A stretch of DNA of 6,233 nucleotides from Aquificales bacterium (GTDB lineage Bacteria > Aquificota > Aquificia > Aquificales > Aquificaceae): positions 1 to 6,233 of the forward strand of contig WFWF01000079.1 of assembly GCA_015491275.1 (NCBI GenBank), in the 5' to 3' direction. Position 1 is the first letter of the stretch; each line of letters starts with the position of its first letter. Shown piece by piece: positions 1 to 5,340 of the stretch. The notes below the pieces were generated by a model. The model had not been told where the DNA came from, made no database searches, and saw only the letters and a program-made list of their open reading frames with translations. The position numbers were made by a program, and so were the translations under genes.

Positions 1-354
1 GTAATGACGGGTATTTCAAAGCTTACGGAAGAGGGATTTTATGGTCCTTACTATCTCATATTAAATCCGAAGGATTATATAACTCTAAATAGAATATATC
101 ACAATACGAGCCTTTTAGAAATTGAACAGATTGAAAAGGTTGTCAACAAAGTTTTTACCACACCCGTTGTTCCCCAAGGGAAGGTGCTTCTTATATCTGG
201 AGGCATGCAGAACATGGATATAGTAATAGCCCAGGATATGCGTATGGCTTATGTTGAATCTTCAAACATGAACCATAAATTCAGGATCTTTGAGATTTTA
301 ACCCTAAGGATAAAGAGACCCGCTTCCATACTTCTTATAAAGAAGGGGAGATAA
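1..354 (+). CDS. enc: Family 1 encapsulin shell protein, C-terminal part (5' end outside window)
   Basis: This is the C-terminal ~117 residues of an encapsulin, the HK97-fold subunit that self-assembles into a protein nanocompartment in the cytosol. The frame is open to base 1, and the first Met codon (base 4) is internal. From memory, the segment lines up with the last ~115 residues of the ~265-residue Thermotoga maritima shell protein: an E/DG-x-x-GPY-x-L-x-(I/L)N block (GFYGPYYLILN, residues 12-22 of the visible part), an FTTP block near residue 52, an (I/G)QD-(L/M) block, and a hydrophobic IK-RP-ASILLIK ending. About 145-150 residues, including the E-loop and P-domain start, are missing to the left. 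It ends one base before ligA, so the two are probably co-transcribed. The cargo protein (ferritin-like protein or peroxidase in other systems) is not in the window. The family call is firm. Whether this shell is for iron storage or something else cannot be told. Confidence 0.88.
   Translation, partial: VMTGISKLTEEGFYGPYYLILNPKDYITLNRIYHNTSLLEIEQIEKVVNKVFTTPVVPQGKVLLISGGMQNMDIVIAQDMRMAYVESSNMNHKFRIFEILTLRIKRPASILLIKKGR
343..350 (+). promoter_or_regulatory. Ribosome binding site of ligA
   Basis: The purine-rich run AAGGGGAG, with a GGAG core at 347-350, lies five bases before the ATG at 356. It sits inside the last codons of the encapsulin gene, so ligA is probably translated from the encapsulin transcript. 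It supports the ATG at 356 as the ligA start. Confidence 0.7.
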
Positions 355-355
355 G

Positions 356-2500
356 ATGTACACACAAGAAAGGGAAAGGGAACTCATAGAACTTACAAGG
401 AGACTTCTTAAAGAACTCGGTACTATAAAAAAGGCGGATTTTGAAAAGGCAAAGGTTTATGCTGAAAAACTCAGAGAAGTTATAAGGTATCACGATTACA
501 AATATTATGTGCAAGCATCACCAGTCATATCGGACTATGAGTATGATCAGCTTTTTAGAGCATTAAGGGATCTTGAAAAGAAGTATCCCACACTTATAAC
601 ACCTGACTCTCCCACCCAGAGAATACCCTCAGAGATAACGGGTAAATTTCCCGTTGTGGAACATCTTTCCCCCATGCTTTCCCTTGATAATGCTTATTCC
701 GAAGATGAACTGAAGGAATTTGACAGAAGGGTTAAAGAGGCGGTAGGCACTGATAAAGTTGAGTATAGCGTTGAACCCAAATATGACGGTGCGGGTATTG
801 CTCTTGTTTATGAGGATGATATCTTCAGAAGGGGTTCAACAAGGGGTGACGGAGAAAGGGGTGAGGAGATAACAAACAACTTAAAAACCATAAAAACCAT
901 ACCTTTAAGGGCGGATTTTTCCGCTTTCGGTATAAGGCTTATTGAAATAAGAGGTGAAGTTCTGATAAGTAAGGAAGAATTCAAAAAGATAAATGAGGAA
1001 AGGATAGAGGAAGGCTTACCGCCCTTTGCAAATCCGAGGAATGCTTCTGCAGGATCCATAAGGTTGCAGAATCCAAGGGAAGTTGCAAGCAGGAAACTTG
1101 ATGCGGTGGTCTATCAGGTATCTTATGTGGAGCCCGAAGAAAAGGCGCCAAAAACCCATTACGAAGCTGTAAGGATGCTTCATATTCTCGGATTTAAGAC
1201 ACCTTTCCCGGATATGAGGGTATTTGACAGTATTGATGGGGTTATATCCTACTGCAGGGAGTGGGAAGAGAAGAGGGATATGTACCCTTATGAGATTGAC
1301 GGTATGGTTATAAAGGTTAACAACAGAGAATTCTACGAAGCTCTCGGATTTACTTCCCATCATCCCCGTTGGGCAATAGCCTTTAAGTTTAAAGCAAGGC
1401 AGGCAACAACACGCATACTGAGTGTTGTATTTCAGGTAGGAAGGGTAGGTACCATAACACCCGTTGCAAAACTTGAACCCGTTCAGGTTGGTGGTGTTAC
1501 CGTATCGTCCGTATCTTTATTTAACGAAGATTTTGTAAAGGAGAAGGATATAAGGGTAGGGGATACAGTTCTTATTGAGAGGGCGGGAGAGGTTATACCC
1601 TATGTTGTTTCCGTTGTAAAAGAGGCAAGAAAGGGAGATGAAAAACCCATAGTATTTCCGGAAACTTGTCCTTCCTGCGGTTCAAAATTGGTAAAACTGC
1701 CGGGAGAAGTTGCATGGAGATGTATAAATATCTCATGCCCCGCTCAAGTTATGCAAAGGATAAGACACTGGGCATCAAGGGAAGCCATGGATATAAAGGG
1801 ACTCGGAGAGGCAACGGTAAAAGCCCTTTACAAAAGAGGTTTGGTAAAGGATGTGGGAGACCTCTATTATCTTAAGGCTAAGGATATAATGACCATCCCC
1901 GGTTTCGCATACAAATCCGCAATGAATCTCACTAATGCTATAGAAGACTCAAAGAACAGGGGTCTTGACAGAGTACTTTACGGTTTGGGTATCCGTTATG
2001 TAGGTCTTACAACTGCAAAGAGGCTTGTGAAGAAGGTAAAAAGTATATGGGACTTTAAAAACATAACCATGGAAGAACTGACAAGGATAGAGGATATAGG
2101 TCCCATAGTCGCAAGAAGTATAAAGGAGTTTTTCTCAAGGGAGGAGAATTGGAAGGTAATAGAAAAACTGCATAAGGCGGGGGTAAAGCTTGAGGTTGAA
2201 AAAATAGAAAGGGAAGGACCGCTTAAGGGTAAGGTATTTGTGTTTACTGGTACACTTAGATGCTGTTCAAGGGAGAAGGCGGGTGAAATAGTTGAAAAAC
2301 TCGGCGGTATTTTTTCAAACACGGTTACATCAAAAACCACATACCTTGTTGTAGGTGAAGATCCCGGAGCAACAAAGATGAGGAGGGCGGACCAGCTGGG
2401 AATTAAGAAGATTTCTGAAGAAGAATTCCTTGAAATGATAAAGGATTATGTTGATGTGGAGAAACTGAGTGAGGAAAGGAAGAAAATGACCTTATTCTGA
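356..2500 (+). CDS. ligA: NAD+-dependent DNA ligase LigA
   Basis: LigA seals 3'-OH/5'-phosphate nicks using NAD+ as the AMP donor in replication and repair. The full domain order is visible. Domain Ia holds RYHDYKYYV (44-52), SDYEYDQLF (59-67) and DSPT (84-87). The adenylation domain has the nucleotidyl-lysine K142 in KYDG, motif III RGE (199-201), motif IV EIDGMVIKV (313-321) and motif V lysines K344/K346. An OB fold spans about 355-430. A four-cysteine zinc finger uses C438, C441, C456 and C461. Helix-hairpin-helix repeats occupy about 475-610 and include KGLGEATVKAL and GLGIRYVGLTTAKRL. A C-terminal BRCT domain starts near 624 (GKVFVFTGTL). At 714 residues it is slightly longer than the ~670 typical of E. 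coli-type enzymes. The excess is mainly an N-terminal charged, probably helical extension of about 25 residues before domain Ia. The ATG at 356 has a good ribosome binding site and follows the encapsulin stop by one base. No catalytic residue is missing. Confidence 0.98.
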   Translation: MYTQERERELIELTRRLLKELGTIKKADFEKAKVYAEKLREVIRYHDYKYYVQASPVISDYEYDQLFRALRDLEKKYPTLITPDSPTQRIPSEITGKFPVVEHLSPMLSLDNAYSEDELKEFDRRVKEAVGTDKVEYSVEPKYDGAGIALVYEDDIFRRGSTRGDGERGEEITNNLKTIKTIPLRADFSAFGIRLIEIRGEVLISKEEFKKINEERIEEGLPPFANPRNASAGSIRLQNPREVASRKLDAVVYQVSYVEPEEKAPKTHYEAVRMLHILGFKTPFPDMRVFDSIDGVISYCREWEEKRDMYPYEIDGMVIKVNNREFYEALGFTSHHPRWAIAFKFKARQATTRILSVVFQVGRVGTITPVAKLEPVQVGGVTVSSVSLFNEDFVKEKDIRVGDTVLIERAGEVIPYVVSVVKEARKGDEKPIVFPETCPSCGSKLVKLPGEVAWRCINISCPAQVMQRIRHWASREAMDIKGLGEATVKALYKRGLVKDVGDLYYLKAKDIMTIPGFAYKSAMNLTNAIEDSKNRGLDRVLYGLGIRYVGLTTAKRLVKKVKSIWDFKNITMEELTRIEDIGPIVARSIKEFFSREENWKVIEKLHKAGVKLEVEKIEREGPLKGKVFVFTGTLRCCSREKAGEIVEKLGGIFSNTVTSKTTYLVVGEDPGATKMRRADQLGIKKISEEEFLEMIKDYVDVEKLSEERKKMTLF

Positions 2501-2542
2501 TCATAATATATGTAGAATTATTGGACTAATATTTTAGCAGGC
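2501..2542 (+). other. AT-rich intergenic gap, possible ispH promoter region
   Basis: This 42-base gap between ligA and ispH is the only true intergenic space on the + strand, with 11 G/C of 42 bases against much richer flanks. It holds two -10-like hexamers, TAGAAT (2513-2518) and TAATAT (2527-2532), but no convincing -35 box at 16-18 bases from either. A short inverted pair, CATA-ATA-TATG, lies at 2502-2512. There is no stem-loop with a T-run, so I do not call a terminator. The ribosome binding site for ispH is poor: AGCAGG at 2536-2541 is only one base from the ATG. A promoter here is plausible from composition alone and is not shown. Confidence 0.25.
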
Positions 2543-3397
2543 ATGGAGATAATAATAGCTAAGCATGCGGGTTTCTGCTTTGGTGTGAGAAGGGCTGTAA
2601 ATATTGCGGAAAGGGCTGTTGAGGATATAAAAAACGGTCCCATCTACACGGACGGTCCAATAATACACAATCCACAAGAGGTAAACAGACTTAAAGAAAG
2701 GGGCGTCATTCCAGGCACTTTTGAGGAGTTCAAGGAAGGTTCAACCGTTATAATAAGATCCCACGGCATACCTCCCGATAGGGAAAGGGCTTTAAAGGAT
2801 AAGGGACTCAACATTATTGATGCTACTTGCCCTTATGTTAAGGCGGTTCACGAAGCTGTTACAAAACTGGTTAAGGAAGGTTACTTTGTTGTTATAATCG
2901 GTGAAAAAAATCATCCCGAAGTCATAGGTGCTTACGGCTATCTTAAGGATGCGGGGGGTGAGGGTATAATTGTGGAGACACTTGAAGACATTGAATTGGT
3001 TAAAGATAAAGAAAAGGTAGGTGTTGTATCTCAGACCACCCAGCATGAGGAGTTCTTCAAAAGGATAGTGGGAGAGATATCTGCATGGGTAAAGGAGCTG
3101 AAGATTATAAATACTATATGTAACGCAACTTCGGAGAGACAGGAAGGTGTTTACGAACTTGCGCCACAGGTGGATGTTATGATAGTGGTAGGGGGTAAAA
3201 ACAGTGGTAATACGAGGCGTCTTTACAATATTGCGAAAAGTTTAAACGAAAGGTCCTATCATATTGAAACCGCGGATGAGTTGGAAGAAGATTGGTTTAA
3301 AGGTGCAAATAAGGTGGGTATAACAGCAGGGGCTTCTACACCCGATTGGATTATTGAATCAGTGAGAAAAAGAATAAAAGAGATATGCGGACATTAA
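2543..3397 (+). CDS. ispH: 4-hydroxy-3-methylbut-2-enyl diphosphate reductase (IspH/LytB)
   Basis: IspH is the terminal Fe-S reductase of the MEP pathway, converting HMBPP to IPP and DMAPP for isoprenoid and quinone synthesis. The three iron-sulphur cluster cysteines are present: C12 (AGFCFGVRRA), C96 (DATCPYVK) and C193 (NTICNATSERQ). Substrate-pocket residues also match the family: H42 (IIHNP), H74 (RSHG), H124 and catalytic E126 (NHPEVIG), SQTT (163-166), the GGKNSGNT block (217-224) and the GASTP block (263-267). The 284-residue length is normal for the short bacterial form; there is no fused S1 domain. The ATG at 2543 is kept despite a weak ribosome binding site, because the conserved N-terminal IIIAKHAGFCFGV starts directly after it. 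The last 13 bases overlap the next gene. The Fe-S demand of this enzyme gives no obvious link to the downstream kinase/phosphatase pair. Confidence 0.98.
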   Translation: MEIIIAKHAGFCFGVRRAVNIAERAVEDIKNGPIYTDGPIIHNPQEVNRLKERGVIPGTFEEFKEGSTVIIRSHGIPPDRERALKDKGLNIIDATCPYVKAVHEAVTKLVKEGYFVVIIGEKNHPEVIGAYGYLKDAGGEGIIVETLEDIELVKDKEKVGVVSQTTQHEEFFKRIVGEISAWVKELKIINTICNATSERQEGVYELAPQVDVMIVVGGKNSGNTRRLYNIAKSLNERSYHIETADELEEDWFKGANKVGITAGASTPDWIIESVRKRIKEICGH

Positions 3398-3891
3398 TAT
3401 TTGTATTTTTTATTTTCACAAGCCTTTCCGCTGGAGGGGACCTTTATAGAGAATTTATAAAGGAAAAGATAAGAGAAATTCCCTTGAAAAAGGCTATAAT
3501 ACTTGGTAAAGGAGAGAAGGAACTTATTGTGTTTATGAATCCAAACTGTCCACATTGCAGAAGGGAATGGAGAAAGCTTAAAAGATACTTGGATAGGATA
3601 AAAATTTACTTATTTTTGTACCCCTTTAAAAGGGATATGAGCAGTTATTGGAAGGCGGTTTATATAATGTGCAGTGATGATAAATATAAGGCTGTTGACG
3701 AGATATTCGGACTTGGCATTGACAAATCCGACTACAGGGGATCGGTGAGATGCAAACTGAAGGTTGAAGATCACATATTGATAGCGGAAAAGCTTAGTGT
3801 AAGTAGTGTACCCTACAATATAATTCTGTCATCCTACGAGATAATTGAAGGCTTTTCACCCCTTCTTCTCAAAAAGCTCGGTATCAGATAG
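3385..3891 (+). CDS. Secreted DsbC-like thioredoxin-fold thiol:disulfide oxidoreductase
   Basis: A 168-residue protein with a Sec-type signal peptide: a short charged start (MRT), the hydrophobic core LIFVFFIFTSLS, and probable cleavage after A16. There is no lipobox cysteine, so it should be a soluble periplasmic protein. The redox motif is CPHC (C55-C58) after the strand LIVFMNPN. A second cysteine pair, C96 and C123, sits where E. coli DsbC has its structural disulfide (FPRQG...IWC...SC in DsbC, YPFKR...IMC...RC here). The cis-proline is P143 in SSVPYN. The ~60-residue DsbC dimerisation domain is absent; only about 28 residues separate the signal from the fold. CPHC and Val before the cis-Pro are DsbA-like features on a DsbC-like layout, so the reaction (oxidase, isomerase or reductase) is open. 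The ATG at 3385 overlaps ispH by 13 bases with only a purine-rich AAAAGAG before it. The start is supported because the signal peptide begins immediately. The stop is TAG directly followed by the kinase ATG. Confidence 0.82.
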   Translation: MRTLIFVFFIFTSLSAGGDLYREFIKEKIREIPLKKAIILGKGEKELIVFMNPNCPHCRREWRKLKRYLDRIKIYLFLYPFKRDMSSYWKAVYIMCSDDKYKAVDEIFGLGIDKSDYRGSVRCKLKVEDHILIAEKLSVSSVPYNIILSSYEIIEGFSPLLLKKLGIR

Positions 3892-4710
3892 ATGAGGGAG
3901 TTTTTTAAAAAGGGAGAGGTAATCCTCGGTATTTACGAGATACTTGATGTTATAGGAGAGGGTGACTTCGGTATAGTTTATAAAGTTAAAGGTATTAAGG
4001 GAAGGTATAAGGACAAGATACTTGCCCTTAAAGTTGCCAACAATCCCTACAGCATCCAGTACCTTTGGAAAGAGGCTCAAACACTTATACTCCTCAACCA
4101 CCCCAACATAATTTCACTACAAAGCTATCTTTATAAAAAGGATAAAAAGGAGCTGTATCTTGTTTATGAATTCATGGATGTGGGTGATCTGAAGGAGTAT
4201 GTTATTGAAAAGGGCGGGTTAGAAGAAGCTGAGGCTTTGAGAATATTAAGGCATATAGTTAACGGTCTATGCTTTTTACACAGCAGGGGCTACATTCACA
4301 GCGATATAAAACCGGAAAATATATTTGGTAAAAGGGTGCTTAACTCCGTGGTGTGGAAGCTCGGCGATTTCGGATTTATCAAGATAAGGGGAAGTGTATC
4401 CATTATAGATGTAAAAGGTACCGTAGGTTATATTGCACCAGAAGTATTCAGGGGTGAGATCCACAGATCAAGTGATATATATTCCTTGGCGTGTCTTTTC
4501 CATTTTATGGTAACTCAAAGGGACCCCTTTGATACGGAAGATAGAAAAACCAAGGTCAAATTGAACAAGGAAGGTATAGTAAATATACCGTCTTTCCTAT
4601 CCGACAAAGTTAGAAGACTTCTCAGCAGGATGTTTGAGGTTGATTATGGTAAAAGATTCAGGAATGCTATGGAACTAAAGGAATACATGGTAAAGGAGGG
4701 TCTTTATTGA
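3892..4710 (+). CDS. Hanks-type serine/threonine protein kinase, small, soluble, non-RD
   Basis: A single protein kinase domain fills all 272 residues. The visible subdomains are the glycine loop GEGDFG (22-27), the ATP-anchoring lysine K47 in ALKVA, the alpha-C glutamate E61 and the catalytic loop HSDIKPEN (136-143) with catalytic D138, K140 and N143. These are followed by DFG (159-161), GTVGYIAPE (176-184), SSDIYS (193-198) with the alpha-F aspartate D195, and the conserved late arginine R255. All catalytic residues are present, so it should be active. The HRD arginine is replaced by S137, making it a non-RD kinase. I see no transmembrane segment, PASTA, FHA or other sensor domain, so it probably acts in the cytosol. 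The ATG abuts the upstream TAG stop in the same frame and lacks a clear ribosome binding site, suggesting coupled re-initiation. It overlaps the phosphatase gene by 4 bases. Substrates are unknown; the phosphatase is the likely antagonist. Confidence 0.95.
   Translation: MREFFKKGEVILGIYEILDVIGEGDFGIVYKVKGIKGRYKDKILALKVANNPYSIQYLWKEAQTLILLNHPNIISLQSYLYKKDKKELYLVYEFMDVGDLKEYVIEKGGLEEAEALRILRHIVNGLCFLHSRGYIHSDIKPENIFGKRVLNSVVWKLGDFGFIKIRGSVSIIDVKGTVGYIAPEVFRGEIHRSSDIYSLACLFHFMVTQRDPFDTEDRKTKVKLNKEGIVNIPSFLSDKVRRLLSRMFEVDYGKRFRNAMELKEYMVKEGLY
4693..4700 (+). promoter_or_regulatory. Ribosome binding site fixing the TTG start of the phosphatase
   Basis: AAGGAGGG is a near-perfect Shine-Dalgarno sequence six bases upstream of TTG at 4707-4709. 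It lies within the last codons of the kinase gene. No ATG or GTG in the phosphatase frame is better placed, so the site decides in favour of the non-standard TTG start and the TTGA overlap. Confidence 0.85.
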
Positions 4711-5339
4711 AGTATGTAAGCAAGGTGTTTTTCAGGGATGAACAATCTTATGCGGATAGGATCTTTTGTAAAGGAAACACCTTTGCGGTAGCGGACGGCA
4801 TGGGGAAAAAAGGCACGGGTAAGATTGCGGCGGATATTGCAATCAATACCCTTGCGGAATTTTACCCTATTGAATATACGGATGAACTCAGGGATATATT
4901 CAATGAAATAAACAGAAGGGTTATTGCCGAAATTTCCAAGTTCGGTGATGACATCCTTTTAGGTACTACATTAAGTGTTTTGATAATTAAAGAAGATAAG
5001 TACATGGTGGGTCATGTGGGTGACTCCCGAATATATCTTCTGAGGGACGGGGAAATTGAGATGTTAACGGAGGATCAGGTAAAGTATAAGGGTAAAAAAA
5101 AGTATGTGTCCGCCCTCGGCACATCTTGGAATCTGGAAATACTGATAAGGGAAGGCGGAGTAAAAAGAGAAGATATATTCTTACTTGTTTCAGACGGTAT
5201 GGTTGACACTCTATCCGATGGTGAAATACTTACCCTTCTGGGAGGTAGTGATATAGAAAGCAGTGCGGAACTTCTAATAAAAAGGTATGTTCAAACCCTC
5301 CCCAAAGAGGATCTGTCCTTTATAATCGTAAAAATCTGA
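4707..5339 (+). CDS. PP2C-family (PPM) serine/threonine protein phosphatase
   Basis: A metal-dependent phosphatase of 210 residues, compact compared with the usual 230-250. Recognisable motifs are FAVADGMG (26-33) with metal ligand D30, LGTTLSVLII (85-94), VGHVGDSRIYLLRDG (101-115), LTEDQ (120-124) and LLVSDGMVD (159-167) with metal ligand D163. By spacing (13 residues before D30), D17 in YADRIF should be the Asp of the usual R-x-x-N-E-D motif. The Arg, Asn and Glu of that motif are then replaced. The C-terminal Asp-Asn metal motif reads E201-D202-L-S, so the last ligand is either Glu201 or a shifted Asp202. It starts with TTG overlapping the kinase stop (TTGA) and has a strong ribosome binding site. 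Strict coupling points to removal of phosphates placed by the neighbouring kinase, an inference from context. No membrane segment or extra domain is present, so it should be cytosolic. An 8-A run lies at 5094-5101. Confidence 0.93.
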   Translation: MKYVSKVFFRDEQSYADRIFCKGNTFAVADGMGKKGTGKIAADIAINTLAEFYPIEYTDELRDIFNEINRRVIAEISKFGDDILLGTTLSVLIIKEDKYMVGHVGDSRIYLLRDGEIEMLTEDQVKYKGKKKYVSALGTSWNLEILIREGGVKREDIFLLVSDGMVDTLSDGEILTLLGGSDIESSAELLIKRYVQTLPKEDLSFIIVKI

Positions 5340-5340
5340 T

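Noticed and set aside
4..6. ATG at base 4 as the start of a short stand-alone protein
   Set aside because: The frame is open upstream, and the region aligns with the interior of the encapsulin fold, so this Met is internal.
883..900. Short direct repeat of AAAAACCAT
   Set aside because: It encodes the LigA segment Lys-Thr-Ile-Lys-Thr-Ile and is explained by coding content.
808..1363. Two overlapping - strand open frames of about 83 and 115 codons inside ligA
   Set aside because: They lie entirely opposite strongly conserved LigA coding sequence and show no recognisable motif, so they are shadows.
1666..1875. + strand 69-codon frame inside ligA, a possible sign of frameshift
   Set aside because: The LigA frame continues unbroken through the zinc finger and helix-hairpin-helix region, so there is no frameshift.
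1996..2340. - strand open frame of about 114 codons opposite the 3' part of ligA
   Set aside because: Ser/Phe-rich composition is the expected antisense of Lys/Glu-rich coding sequence, and it has no motifs of its own.
2502..2512. Inverted pair CATA-ATA-TATG as an operator
   Set aside because: Four-base arms in AT-rich DNA are expected by chance.
5305..5325. Imperfect hairpin AAAG-AGGA / TCCTTT near the phosphatase stop as a terminator
   Set aside because: The stem is short with a two-base bulge, AT-weak, inside the coding sequence, and not followed by a T-run.
3892..5339. Kinase plus PP2C as a TerY-type or type VI secretion regulatory triad
   Set aside because: No vWA, FHA, zinc-ribbon or secretion component gene is adjacent in the window.
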